Source of the DNA: RGIG3528 sp045629005
GTDB taxonomy: Bacteria > Bacillota > Clostridia > Lachnospirales > Lachnospiraceae
Assembly: GCA_045629005.1 (NCBI GenBank)
Contig: JAZQQJ010000087.1
Coordinates: forward strand, 10,612 to 74,611
Length of the DNA stretch: 64,000 nucleotides
Direction: 5' to 3'
Part shown: positions 7,197 to 16,203 of the stretch, in pieces
Layout: every line of letters begins with the position of its first letter
Numbering within the stretch: the first letter of the stretch is position 1
The notes under the pieces: generated by a model
Databases searched by the model: none
What the model saw: the letters and a program-made list of their open reading frames with translations, nothing else
Told to the model about the DNA's origin: nothing
Made by a program: the position numbers and the translations under genes

Positions 7197-8756
7197 TTAT
7201 ATCCTTTCATACTCTTCTTTAGTATAAAACTGGTTGGATTTAAGGTACTTCGGAATGTCCACGGATTCCCCGTTAATTGAAACATCAACATGGTTTCTGG
7301 CTACTTCAAGCATATATGTGTTTTGGTCCGTAGGCAGCTTTCCAACACACTGAAGTCTGATTTTAAGCTTGTCATCCATTTTCGGAATATCGAACAAAGA
7401 CAAAAATCTCTTACATCTGCCCTTAAATGCCTTCTCAGGATTTAAGTTATCAAGGTTAGCGTTGTTAAACTCAAAAATAACGTTAAACCAGCCGTCTTCC
7501 ATGTAAATTGTGGAATCGCAGAACTCTTCAACGTATTCTCTGTTCTGGCTTGCACGCGAAATACGTGAGAATTCTTCGAGTTCATCAACAAATGTAAGAA
7601 ATGACGTAAAATCTATGTTCTGGATTTTGAATGCGTTGTTTGTATGCAGGGCAATTGAACTTAAAATATAGCAGTTTGTAAGCATTCTCGAAGTATATGT
7701 GATATTCGAAATGTTAAGTTCATTTGTGATGTCATCAAAACTTATATTGGTAAATGCTTCAAGGTTTTTGAACAGAAGGAAAGAGCTCATAATTCCATGT
7801 TCATACTGCTCAAAGTCATTTGCAAGTTTTAAATATGTGCCCTGATCCTTTGAAAAGAACGCCTTAAAACTGATATGCTTCATAAGCTTTGCAAGTTCAT
7901 TCTTATCAAGCTTATGAAGAGCATCTGTATTCAGGCCAACAACGTTGCTACCCTCTTCAAGCACAAAAATGCTTCTCAGCTCATCTTCGGTAATTGAAGT
8001 TTCAACATCATCCAATTCCCATTTCAGATTTCCGCTGTAATGTCTGGAAATAAAGTCAACAAACGAACGAATGTAATCCTGCTGAATGTTGTTATATTCA
8101 AAATTAAAGCCACTGCTGTTATTAATTGCAAAAGCCGGAAGCACTTTTGCTATGCTCTTGTTTATCTTTTCAACCTTTTTAATCGGGTATCCGAGATCAT
8201 GGCAAAGTGATGTAACACATCTGGAAGCTTCGTCCTGCTCATACACTTTTTTCATAACACCGAGGCCGTCTGAGAATTCTGCATACTCCTTTAAGCCGGT
8301 AGACTCGGAATATTTGAAAAGCTCACCATACAAATCGAAAGAATTGTTTTCCGCATCGAACGTCTCAAAAAGCGGGGCAAACTCTTCGTTTCTTCTAATG
8401 TACTCTCCGAGGAAATATACCCAGAGGCAATGCAAAGTATGGTCTCTGTAGAAGGAATCCGAGGCAAAAATAAGTTCCTCAAACTCTACATAAGAATCAA
8501 AGTAAGATAAGATTTTATCGTAACCCTGTTTATTCGGATTAATGTACGACATTGATGCGTCAAACAGCTCTTTCCAGAGATTAACGGCCACCTGTATCTT
8601 GCGGTTCATGGTTGCCGCATCCATAAGCTTCCTTATGAATTCCGCAATACGTTCCTTCTGAGCAGGCTTCTCTGCCAGGAAAACTATCTTGTTTTCAGCA
8701 AGCTGATCAAGATAAAACTGCATTACTACGTTTTCATCAATTTTACTGTGTCCCAT
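7197..8756 (-). CDS. HD-like domain protein, putative metal-dependent phosphohydrolase
   Basis: The start was set at the ATG 8756 (MGHSK), which has GAGGAG 7 bp upstream. An in-frame GTG at 8771 lies inside the previous gene. The product has 519 residues, no signal peptide and no membrane segment. Histidine motifs are spaced like a divergent HD/HD-GYP domain: 'RDHTLH' near residue 100, 'LCHDLGYP' near 183, 'YEHGIMSS' near 317 and 'ALHT' near 367. These could bind one or two metals. The C-terminal 120 residues look like a separate beta-rich domain. It would be cytoplasmic, and substrate and partner are unknown. It sits between an rRNA methyltransferase gene and a lipoprotein gene with overlapping or near-overlapping ends. 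Confidence 0.7.
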   Translation of the reverse strand: MGHSKIDENVVMQFYLDQLAENKIVFLAEKPAQKERIAEFIRKLMDAATMNRKIQVAVNLWKELFDASMSYINPNKQGYDKILSYFDSYVEFEELIFASDSFYRDHTLHCLWVYFLGEYIRRNEEFAPLFETFDAENNSFDLYGELFKYSESTGLKEYAEFSDGLGVMKKVYEQDEASRCVTSLCHDLGYPIKKVEKINKSIAKVLPAFAINNSSGFNFEYNNIQQDYIRSFVDFISRHYSGNLKWELDDVETSITEDELRSIFVLEEGSNVVGLNTDALHKLDKNELAKLMKHISFKAFFSKDQGTYLKLANDFEQYEHGIMSSFLLFKNLEAFTNISFDDITNELNISNITYTSRMLTNCYILSSIALHTNNAFKIQNIDFTSFLTFVDELEEFSRISRASQNREYVEEFCDSTIYMEDGWFNVIFEFNNANLDNLNPEKAFKGRCKRFLSLFDIPKMDDKLKIRLQCVGKLPTDQNTYMLEVARNHVDVSINGESVDIPKYLKSNQFYTKEEYERI

Positions 8757-8757
8757 T

Positions 8758-9966
8758 TTATTTCTCCTCACACACCTGGAAGATGTAAAACTTCAAGTAA
8801 TAACTTTCTTCTGCGCTCCATGCAATCGGATGATCGGGCGCCTGTGTACGGTACTCAACCTGGCGGAGACGCTTGTGCACACTCTTTGCTGCCTGGGCAA
8901 TAACTTCGGAAAAAAGTTCAGGCGTCATAAAGTGCGAGCATGAACATGTTGCAAGGAAGCCACCGTCTTTAACAAGCTTAAGGCCCTGCATATTTATTTC
9001 CCTGTAGCCCTTCATAGCCTTCTTTACAGAGTCACGTGACTTTGTAAAAGCAGGAGGGTCAAGAATTACAACATCAAACTTCTTTCCTTCTTCGTTAAGC
9101 TTGGGAAGAAGATCAAGAACGTCGGCGCACTCGAACTTTACAGTATCTGAGAGTCCGTTAAGTGCTGCATTTTCCGTTGCCTGGTTAACGGCGAGCTCAG
9201 ATGCGTCAACACCTGTAACGCGTGCAGCTCCTGCAATACCTGCATTAAGTGCAAAAGAGCCTGTGTGCGTGAAACAGTCAAGGACGTCCGCACCTTTGCA
9301 GAGCTTCTGAATGGCTAGACGATTGTACTTCTGGTCAAGGAAGAAGCCTGTCTTCTGGCCCTCCTTTACATCTACAATGTACTTAACACCATTCTCGACA
9401 ATCTGTACATTTGTATCAAATTCAGGTCCGATAAAGCCCTTTACTCTCTCAAGGCCTTCAAGTTCCCTGACCTTTGCGTCGCTTCGCTCATAGGCACCGC
9501 GAATGCTTATACCGTCTTCCGCAAGAACCTTCTTTAATGCGTCAACGATAACTTCTTTGTAACGGTCGATACCGAGTGCAAGGCTCTGAACAACAAGCAC
9601 ATCCGAGAACTTGTCAATAACAAGTCCGGGAAGATAATCTGCTTCTCCGAACACAAGCCTGCAGGAAGAAGTATCAACTACTTTTTTACGATATTCCCAG
9701 CAGTCGCGCACTCTTTTTTCAAAAAAGGAGCCGTCAATCTCCTCCTCTGTGTTACGTGTGAGCAGTCTGACGGTTATTTTTGACTTTCTGTTAATGTAGC
9801 CTGTCCCAAGAGAAAAGCCGTTATTGGCACGTACAACAACAAGATCGCCATCGGTAATATTGCCGGTGATGGATTCGATTTCATTGTCATAAACCCAAAG
9901 GCCGCCTGCATTAAGTGTTCTGCCTTCACCCCTTTTAAGGGTTACTATTCCTTTTATTTCGTACAT
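8758..9966 (-). CDS. Class I SAM-dependent rRNA methyltransferase, RlmI family
   Basis: This 402-residue protein resembles RlmI, which makes m5C at 23S rRNA position 1962 in E. coli. Residues 1-80 look like the PUA RNA-binding domain ('GRTLNAGGLWVYDNEI'). A central EEHD-type region follows, then the Rossmann methyltransferase with the SAM-binding loop 'DVLDCFTHTGSFALNAG' (near residue 225) and motif IV 'DVVILDPPAFTKS' (near 296). A Cys-containing 'CSCSHFM' motif near 345 fits the m5C mechanism. The length matches the family. AAGGA precedes the ATG, and the first 13 bases overlap the end of the gtrA-type gene. The exact target nucleotide in this organism is inferred from the family. Confidence 0.9.
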   Translation of the reverse strand: MYEIKGIVTLKRGEGRTLNAGGLWVYDNEIESITGNITDGDLVVVRANNGFSLGTGYINRKSKITVRLLTRNTEEEIDGSFFEKRVRDCWEYRKKVVDTSSCRLVFGEADYLPGLVIDKFSDVLVVQSLALGIDRYKEVIVDALKKVLAEDGISIRGAYERSDAKVRELEGLERVKGFIGPEFDTNVQIVENGVKYIVDVKEGQKTGFFLDQKYNRLAIQKLCKGADVLDCFTHTGSFALNAGIAGAARVTGVDASELAVNQATENAALNGLSDTVKFECADVLDLLPKLNEEGKKFDVVILDPPAFTKSRDSVKKAMKGYREINMQGLKLVKDGGFLATCSCSHFMTPELFSEVIAQAAKSVHKRLRQVEYRTQAPDHPIAWSAEESYYLKFYIFQVCEEK

Positions 9967-10469
9967 GTTTCTTCCTTCTTTACTTTCTTTGCCTTAAACA
10001 CAAAGAGCTTACTGAAAATATAATTGAGTACAATTACGATAACGCTGACCAAAAGCTTTGCAACATCCATACCGAAAAGCTTTGCGGAGAGGCCAAGTAC
10101 AATAAGCGCAGGAACACCGAGTATTTCAATAACACCGGTAAACACTCTTGCTCCTACGAACTTCCCGCATTCGATTGCAACGCCCTTTGCGCCCTGTGCC
10201 TTTTCTTTAAATACGAATGCTCTGTTTGTAACATAGGCAAACGCTACTGCAGCAACCCACGCAATAATGCCTGCCAGACCTTTATCCAAAAATGTATGTA
10301 ATGACTGATCAAGCGCACTTTCATATACCACTTCGGAGGCTGCCTTGCCACCGGAAATCCACATGTCGCAGAGCCTGTAAACAACCCAGTTTACTGCGGT
10401 TGTCAGACCTCCGAAAAAGAGGTACATAATAATTTCGTTGTTAATCAATTTTTGTAATTTCGCTTTCAT
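9954..10469 (-). CDS. GtrA family membrane protein
   Basis: This 171-residue protein has four predicted membrane helices and the GtrA pattern. An N-terminal 'EIIMYLFFGGLTTAVNWVVY' is followed by a helix with 'AYVTNRAFVFKEKA' and a final 'LNYIFSKLFVFKAKK'. The paired N-x(3)-FVFK motifs are typical. GtrA proteins are linked to transfer or flipping of lipid-linked sugars in cell-surface polysaccharide assembly. No glycosyltransferase gene is adjacent here, so the pathway is open. The start overlaps the preceding AI-2E-type gene by 29 bp and the end overlaps the rlmI-type gene by 13 bp, indicating one operon. Confidence 0.9.
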   Translation of the reverse strand: MKAKLQKLINNEIIMYLFFGGLTTAVNWVVYRLCDMWISGGKAASEVVYESALDQSLHTFLDKGLAGIIAWVAAVAFAYVTNRAFVFKEKAQGAKGVAIECGKFVGARVFTGVIEILGVPALIVLGLSAKLFGMDVAKLLVSVIVIVLNYIFSKLFVFKAKKVKKEETCTK

Positions 10470-11862
10470 TGTCCTTAATGCTGTCCTTCATATTTTTTCT
10501 TTCTTCACGATTCTGCCTTGACATTCTTGCGGCAATCTCGATTTCCTCGGAAACTTCCTTTTCATTTATACCCTGTTTTCTTCTCTCGCGTTTGGAAAGA
10601 GAAGTATCAAGGAATTCCGCATTGCTGGATTCGGGATCTATACGTTTTATTCGTGTATATGATACCGACTGAATAGGCATACTCTTCTGTTTCAGTCTGA
10701 ACTCGGTATAAGTCTTTATGAGGAAATATATCGTAGCAAACGTCGGAACGCCGAGGAGCATACCAACAACTCCGAAAAGACCGCCGCCAAGGGTAATGGC
10801 TACAACAACCCAGAAAGCAGAAAGGCCGGTGGAATCACCAAGTATGTTAGGTCCAAGGATGTTACCGTCAAACTGCTGCAATATAAGTATGAAAATGGCA
10901 AAAATCAATGCTTTCTGCGGGTCTGCAATAAGAACAAGGAGTGTACAGGGTACAGCACCGATCCAGGGGCCGAAAATCGGAATAACATTCGTTACACCGA
11001 TTACAACGGAAAGCAGAATCTTATAGGGCATATCAAATATGGACACGCCGATAAAACAGAGGATTCCGATAATAAGAGAATCAAGGAGCTTACCGGAAAT
11101 GAAACCTCCGAAAATGCTGTCTACCTGACGGCAAACAGCCAGGAAAACGTTAACATTCTCCTTCTTGAATCTTGAGAACAAAAGCTTCTTCGCCTGTCCA
11201 AGGAGGCTGCTCTTTGTTGCAAGAAGATATACGGATACGCAAAGGCCGAGGAGTGTATTGATAAGGCCCTTAACTGTTCCGACAATACCTGAGAAGGTCT
11301 TTCCGACAACATTTGAAACTCCGCTCTTTAAATCAACCGTAAACCAGTTAATGATCGAGGATGATGAAGAGCCGAACATCTGATCGACTGTATCTCTGAT
11401 GTCAGGATACTCATCAAAGGTATTGTAAATGTAGTTTTCGATAATGTTAGTATAAATATAATCGTAAACGATATTTACATAGCTTGAAATGTTGTCTGCG
11501 AGAGTTTCAAAGCAGTCAATAAGTTCGGGCATTACAAAGCTTATGAGCACAGTAACAAGTGCTATAAACGCAATCATTGTAATGGTAATCGCAATACCCT
11601 TTGAAAGCTTCTTTCTCGTTCTCATGGACAGCTTAAAATGTGAAAAAAGTCCAAGAAACGCCGACTCAAGAGCATTTACAATAGGATTAAGAAGGTATGC
11701 AACAACAACACCGATAATAACCGGTGAAAGAATGTGAACAATCTTTCCAAGGAAAACCAGTATACTTGAAAGGTTAAAGATTATGAAGAATACCAATATG
11801 GCGGCGGTGAGTACCGAAAATATCATCAAGCCGGTTTTGAAGTACTTGTTGTTGTCCTTCAT
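10441..11862 (-). CDS. AI-2E family transporter (PerM/YdgG-type)
   Basis: This 473-residue integral membrane protein has about eight helices, the PerM/AI-2 exporter superfamily type. Family features are an N-terminal helix pair with 'SPVIIGVVVAYLLNPIV' (around residues 43-59), a long amphipathic segment, and a C-terminal core with 'VTNVIPIFGPWIGAVP', 'GPNILGDSTGLSAFWVV' and 'GGLFGVVGMLLGVPTFA'. The C-terminal 75 residues form a charged cytoplasmic tail rich in Arg, Glu and Lys, longer than usual. Substrates reported for this superfamily range from AI-2 to small ions. Nothing here identifies one. Confidence 0.9.
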   Translation of the reverse strand: MKDNNKYFKTGLMIFSVLTAAILVFFIIFNLSSILVFLGKIVHILSPVIIGVVVAYLLNPIVNALESAFLGLFSHFKLSMRTRKKLSKGIAITITMIAFIALVTVLISFVMPELIDCFETLADNISSYVNIVYDYIYTNIIENYIYNTFDEYPDIRDTVDQMFGSSSSSIINWFTVDLKSGVSNVVGKTFSGIVGTVKGLINTLLGLCVSVYLLATKSSLLGQAKKLLFSRFKKENVNVFLAVCRQVDSIFGGFISGKLLDSLIIGILCFIGVSIFDMPYKILLSVVIGVTNVIPIFGPWIGAVPCTLLVLIADPQKALIFAIFILILQQFDGNILGPNILGDSTGLSAFWVVVAITLGGGLFGVVGMLLGVPTFATIYFLIKTYTEFRLKQKSMPIQSVSYTRIKRIDPESSNAEFLDTSLSKRERRKQGINEKEVSEEIEIAARMSRQNREERKNMKDSIKDNESEITKID

Positions 11863-11866
11863 AGTC

Positions 11867-13141
11867 TTAATCTTCCTTCCTGCATCTAATTATTTCGAAA
11901 ACATTTGGCATTTCCGAAAATTTAACTCTGATTTCCTGCGAAGCGTGCGGGCATGACGGCATCTGATTGCCATCAGCGTCTGTAATTTCAAGCACCTTCG
12001 AGGATGTGTTTGTGCCATCGGGCCTCATAATCTCGACAACATCCCCGACACAGAACTTGTTTTTCTGCTCCATCAGTGCATATCCGCCCTCAATATCGTG
12101 CGGCATACCAAGATATGTATAGTCCTTAACATAAACATTGTTATCGTAAATCTGTGCATCACTGTCAGGCCTGTTAAAGAAAAAGCCTGTAGTGAAATTT
12201 CTGTATGTACACTTTGCAATCTCCTCACGGTACATATCCATATTGGACATATACTTTTCGAGGCTTTCAAAGTAGTCATCTATAGCCTGCCTGTATGTGC
12301 GTGCAACAGCCGCAACATAAAGAGCTGTTTTCATTCTTCCTTCGACCTTGAAGGAGTTTATTCCGGCATCAACAAGTTCAGGAATATGCTCAATCATGCA
12401 GAGGTCCTTGGAGTTGAAAATATATGTTCCCCTGTCATTTTCAAAGACGGGGAGATACTCTCCTGGCCTTGTTTCCTCTGAAATGTAGTACTTCCACCTG
12501 CAAGGGTGTGTGCATGCACCAAGGTTTGCATCTCTTCCTGTGAAATAGTTGGAAAGAAGGCATCTTCCCGAATAGGAAATGCACATCGCCCCGTGAATAA
12601 AGGTTTCAATCTCAAGGTCCTCCGGAATGTTTGCCCTAAGCTCCTTTATTTCCTCGATTGAAAGCTCTCTGGCCGAAACAACACGGGTTGCTCCCTGCTT
12701 CTGCCAGAATCGGTATGTCAGGTAGTTTACATTGTTTGCCTGAGTGCTTATGTGTTTCTCAATGTCAGGTGCAAACTCCTTAGCCAGTTCAAAAACACCG
12801 GGATCGGAAATAATGAGTCCGTCAGGACGTACAACCGTCCCGTCGGGAAGAACGCGGAGCGAAGAAAGCTCTTTAAAGTATTCCTTCACACCCTCCAAAT
12901 CGCGGTTATGTGCGGTGATATTGGCGGTTACATAAACCTTTTTTCCATGTTCATGGGCAAAGATTATGGAATCTGCCATATCATCCTTTGTAAAATTCTT
13001 TGCCTTTGCCCTGAGGCCGTACATCTCACCACCGATATAAATGGCGTCCGCACCGTAAAGCACAGCGGTACGAAGCACTTCCGGGCAGGAGGCCGGCATA
13101 AGAAGCTCAGGCTTTTTCTTTTGTGAGTAAAAATCAGTCAT
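11867..13141 (-). CDS. U32 family protein, tRNA 5-hydroxyuridine formation (TrhP/YrrO-like)
   Basis: This 424-residue U32 protein is related to E. coli TrhP (YegQ) and B. subtilis YrrO. These take part in prephenate-dependent hydroxylation of wobble U34 in tRNA, despite the historical 'peptidase' label. The family signature is clear at about residues 175-197 ('ETFIHGAMCISYSGRC', then LLSNY). The metal/Fe-S-type cysteines in 'GACTHPCRW' follow, and 'INSFKVEGRMKT' lies further on. The length is that of the full-size U32 subfamily. The start overlaps the end of trmR by 8 bp. TrmR methylates the same nucleotide, so the context strongly supports the tRNA role. Confidence 0.88.
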   Translation of the reverse strand: MTDFYSQKKKPELLMPASCPEVLRTAVLYGADAIYIGGEMYGLRAKAKNFTKDDMADSIIFAHEHGKKVYVTANITAHNRDLEGVKEYFKELSSLRVLPDGTVVRPDGLIISDPGVFELAKEFAPDIEKHISTQANNVNYLTYRFWQKQGATRVVSARELSIEEIKELRANIPEDLEIETFIHGAMCISYSGRCLLSNYFTGRDANLGACTHPCRWKYYISEETRPGEYLPVFENDRGTYIFNSKDLCMIEHIPELVDAGINSFKVEGRMKTALYVAAVARTYRQAIDDYFESLEKYMSNMDMYREEIAKCTYRNFTTGFFFNRPDSDAQIYDNNVYVKDYTYLGMPHDIEGGYALMEQKNKFCVGDVVEIMRPDGTNTSSKVLEITDADGNQMPSCPHASQEIRVKFSEMPNVFEIIRCRKED

Positions 13142-13793
13142 TATTGTTCCTTACAGAAAGTGCCATACCGTCTCCCACGGAAAGGACAGAGGTTGTCAGC
13201 AGTCTGTTATGCTTAATTTCGTAGAGATAATCTCTCATCCGCATGTGGATTGTGCGGTCCCTGCGCTCAATCACAAACTTTGAATCAATTATTGAACCTT
13301 CCTGAAGGACATTGTCCGTAACAAGAAGACTTCCTTTTTTCATCATCGGAATGATGCTCTTAAGGAATGCGGGATACTGTCCCTTAGCGGCGTCGAGAAA
13401 GATAAAGTCAAACTTCTTTCCCTCATTGCACATTTTCTCAAGTGCCTCTGCCGCATCTGCCTCAATCAGAGTAACATCATCAGCACGATTAATCTTTTTA
13501 AGATTCTCTCGTGCTTCCACAAGCCTCATCTCGACCTTTTCAATCGTTGTCAGCTTACATTCCGGCGGCATATATTCTGCCATAAGAGATGCTGAAAACC
13601 CTATTGCGGCACCGATTTCCAAAATACTTTCGGGATTTGTAAGCTCTATAAGCACCCTTAACAGACTCTGTGTGTCCTTGCGGATAATGGGCACTCCTGT
13701 TTCCTTTGCATGCTTTTCAAGTTCTTTAAGCCCGTCGGGAAGCTCCGTTTCAAGAGATGCAATGTAATCTGTAATTCTCTCGTCAACAATCAT
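13134..13793 (-). CDS. trmR: tRNA 5-hydroxyuridine O-methyltransferase TrmR
   Basis: This 219-residue class I methyltransferase is of the caffeoyl-CoA O-methyltransferase type, matching B. subtilis TrmR (YrrM). TrmR converts ho5U34 to mo5U34 in tRNA using SAM. The SAM loop is 'ILEIGAAIGFSASLMAE' (near residue 56). Acidic 'TTIEKVEMR' follows, then 'FDFIFLDAAKGQYPAF' with the metal-binding Asp near 129 and 'VTDNVLQEG' near 157. GGAGG lies 4-5 bp before the ATG. It overlaps the U32 gene, which makes its substrate, and follows the MltG-like gene, the same order as yrrL-yrrM-yrrN/O in Bacillus. Confidence 0.88.
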   Translation of the reverse strand: MIVDERITDYIASLETELPDGLKELEKHAKETGVPIIRKDTQSLLRVLIELTNPESILEIGAAIGFSASLMAEYMPPECKLTTIEKVEMRLVEARENLKKINRADDVTLIEADAAEALEKMCNEGKKFDFIFLDAAKGQYPAFLKSIIPMMKKGSLLVTDNVLQEGSIIDSKFVIERRDRTIHMRMRDYLYEIKHNRLLTTSVLSVGDGMALSVRNNND

Positions 13794-13794
13794 T

Positions 13795-14211
13795 TCAGCC
13801 TCCGGTATCCAGCGAGTTGTTGCTGTCCGTAATAACGCTCAGAATCTCATCGTAGTTCATGGAAGAATTAACAATGAACGTTCCCGCCTTAATGTTTGAA
13901 TCCATAAGCTTGACTCTTATGTAAAAAGAGTAACGGTTGATAATGATTTTGTTCATTTCAAGAGTCGTCGCAAGCTCCATTGTCGAAGCACCGGGCTGTA
14001 TTGTAATCTGCGCATTTCTGCCTTCATCGTTGTCAACGGAAACATCACCGAAAACCTGGTAGCAGAAATCGTACGCAAATATACTTGCTCTGTAGATGAG
14101 GAAAGCAACCACCGCATAGAACACAATATTCACTATTATGTAAAAGATAAACCAGACCGCATCAAGCGCAGCATTTGCGCCGGCCTGTCTCTTTCGGAGA
14201 AGCTTCGCCAT
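13795..14211 (-). CDS. Short MltG-like membrane protein lacking the catalytic domain
   Basis: This 138-residue protein has one membrane helix (about residues 20-45) after a short basic cytoplasmic start. An extracytoplasmic part (65-130) resembles the LysM-like N-terminal subdomain of MltG/YceG: 'ITIQPGASTMELATTLEMNK', 'INRYSFYIRVKL' and 'IKAGTFIVNSSMNYDEIL'. MltG normally has 340 or more residues, and a catalytic domain with an essential Glu cuts nascent glycan strands. That domain is absent here, and the gene ends just before trmR without any remnant. The position equals B. subtilis yrrL (mltG). It may bind or regulate glycan without cutting, or be a relic. It is coupled to RNase J by a TGATG overlap. 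Confidence 0.75.
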   Translation of the reverse strand: MAKLLRKRQAGANAALDAVWFIFYIIVNIVFYAVVAFLIYRASIFAYDFCYQVFGDVSVDNDEGRNAQITIQPGASTMELATTLEMNKIIINRYSFYIRVKLMDSNIKAGTFIVNSSMNYDEILSVITDSNNSLDTGG

Positions 14212-15896
14212 CAGTCATCACCTTCCATGATAACGGGAAGAATCATAGGATTTCGTTTTGTCTTCTTCCAAACGAAATCACTTAATGCATCACGCATCAT
14301 GTTTCTCATTTTAGCTCTGTCAGTAATACCCTTAGCGGATATTGTCTGAAGTACTTCACAAATAACATCGTACGCCTCGTCCATAAGGTCCTCGGACTCA
14401 CGTACATAAACAAATCCTCTTGAGATAAGCTCAGGTCCCGCAATTACTTCGTTTGTAATGTGGTTGAGTGTCACAATTACGGTAATAATACCGTTCTGTG
14501 AAAGCAACTGTCTGTCACGAAGAACAACGTTTCCTACGTCGCCTACGCCAAGGCCGTCAACATAAACACCACCGGTCTGAACCGAACCCGTAATACGTGC
14601 CTGCTCATCGTCCATCTCAAGTACATCGCCGTTCTTAAGAAGGAAAATATTGTCCTTTTCAATGCCCATTGCTTCGGCAATCTGGGCATGGCTGTAAAGG
14701 TGTCTGTATTCACCATGAACGGGAATTGCATATTTAGGCTTTGTAAGTGCATATATAAGCTTAAGCTCTTCGGCACTTGCATGTCCGGAAACATGCGTAT
14801 CCTGGTAAATAACCTTTGCGCCGAGAATGGAAAGCTCGTTAATAACTTTGGAAACGGATTTCTCGTTTCCGGGGATGGGATTTGAAGAAAGGATGACAAC
14901 ATCGCCCGGAACTATTGTAACCTTCTTATGTACAGCCGCTGCCATTCTTGAAAGAGCCGCTGCCGACTCACCCTGGCTGCCTGTTGTAATGAGAACAATC
15001 TTCTCCGGAGGATAGTTCTTAAGCTCGGAAATATCAATCTGCATTCCTTTAGGTATGTCTATGTATCCAAGCTCCGCCGCACAGTTAATGACATTAACCA
15101 TGCTTCTTCCTTCAATGACAACTTTTCTCTTGTATTTCTTTGCGGAATTGATTATCTGCTGTACACGGTCTACGTTTGAAGCGAACGTCGCAACAATGAT
15201 ACGGTTCTTCGGGTTTTCGGAGAAAATGGTATCAAATGTTTTTCCGACAGTTCTCTCGGACATTGTGTAGCCGGGCTTTGAAGCATTTGTAGAATCCGCA
15301 AGAAGAGCAAGTACGCCCTTCTTTCCGATTTCGGCAAAACGCTGAAGGTCGATAGGCTCACCGAAAACAGGTGTATAGTCAACCTTAAAGTCGCCTGTGT
15401 GAATAATTGTTCCGACAGGAGTATAAATTGCAAAAGCAGTACAATCCTGAATGGAATGCGTTGTTTTTACAAACTCGATACGGAAGCAGCCAAGATTAAC
15501 GCTCTGGCCATGCTTAATTATCTTACGCTTTGTTGTCTTTAACAGACCATGTTCCTCAAGCTTGTATGTAATAATACCCATAGTAAGCTTTGTAGCGTAA
15601 ACAGGAACATTTATGTCCTTAAGAATATAAGGGAGAGCACCGATATGGTCCTCATGCGCATGCGTAATGACAAAACCCTTGATTTTGTCAATGTTGTCTT
15701 TAAGATATGTGTCGTCCGGAATAACACAATCGATACCCGGCATATCATCATCGGGGAATGCCATGCCGCAGTCCACAACAACTATCGTGTCTTCGTATTC
15801 GAAGGCAGTCATGTTCATACCTATAAGCCCTAAGCCCCCGAGAGGTATGATTTTAACTCCGTGTAATTCCTTAACTTTACTCTTTTTCTTTCTCAT
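14211..15896 (-). CDS. rnj: Ribonuclease J
   Basis: This 561-residue metallo-beta-lactamase/beta-CASP nuclease is an RNase J, acting in mRNA decay and RNA 5'-end maturation with 5'-exonuclease and endonuclease activities. Metal ligands are visible in 'THAHEDHIGALPY' near residue 77, 'HTGDFKVDY' near 166 and 'PVHGEYRHL' near 390. The beta-CASP region and a C-terminal domain of about 110 residues complete the usual length. GGAGG precedes the ATG. The downstream MltG-like gene starts on its stop codon. RNase J is inserted in an otherwise yrr-type gene order. Confidence 0.93.
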   Translation of the reverse strand: MRKKKSKVKELHGVKIIPLGGLGLIGMNMTAFEYEDTIVVVDCGMAFPDDDMPGIDCVIPDDTYLKDNIDKIKGFVITHAHEDHIGALPYILKDINVPVYATKLTMGIITYKLEEHGLLKTTKRKIIKHGQSVNLGCFRIEFVKTTHSIQDCTAFAIYTPVGTIIHTGDFKVDYTPVFGEPIDLQRFAEIGKKGVLALLADSTNASKPGYTMSERTVGKTFDTIFSENPKNRIIVATFASNVDRVQQIINSAKKYKRKVVIEGRSMVNVINCAAELGYIDIPKGMQIDISELKNYPPEKIVLITTGSQGESAAALSRMAAAVHKKVTIVPGDVVILSSNPIPGNEKSVSKVINELSILGAKVIYQDTHVSGHASAEELKLIYALTKPKYAIPVHGEYRHLYSHAQIAEAMGIEKDNIFLLKNGDVLEMDDEQARITGSVQTGGVYVDGLGVGDVGNVVLRDRQLLSQNGIITVIVTLNHITNEVIAGPELISRGFVYVRESEDLMDEAYDVICEVLQTISAKGITDRAKMRNMMRDALSDFVWKKTKRNPMILPVIMEGDD

Positions 15897-15936
15897 AGTC
15901 CTCCAAAATGCAACTTAATTTGTTGCGGCAGGAAGA

Positions 15937-16203
15937 TTAAAGCTGAAGTTCGATATCTTCGAGAATCTCCTCGAAAACACCTGCTATACAGCTAAGTTCT
16001 CTTTCGTCGTCAACTATTGTATATGTAATTTCATCGTTTTCGTCTTTAAGTTCTTTAAGGATGAGTGCCTCTTCGTCTTCACCCTCAATATCATCAAGAA
16101 CAAGAAGATATTTGTCACCGTTAAGCTTTGTGTCGGCAAGTACGTGGAAAATTGCCTCATCTCCGTCTTCGGTAATGAATTTTACTGTTCTGTCATCTGC
16201 CAT
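15937..16203 (-). CDS. DUF1292 domain protein (YrzB-like)
   Basis: This 88-residue, very acidic protein is of the DUF1292 type. It has the pattern 'VKFITEDGDEAIFHVLADT', 'KYLLVLDD' and 'EALILKELKDENDEITYTIV'. It corresponds to B. subtilis YrzB, encoded directly after yrrK/ruvX as here. No molecular function is known. AAGGAACG precedes its ATG inside the end of ruvX, with an 11-bp overlap, so the two are translationally linked. Confidence 0.9.
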   Translation of the reverse strand: MADDRTVKFITEDGDEAIFHVLADTKLNGDKYLLVLDDIEGEDEEALILKELKDENDEITYTIVDDERELSCIAGVFEEILEDIELQL

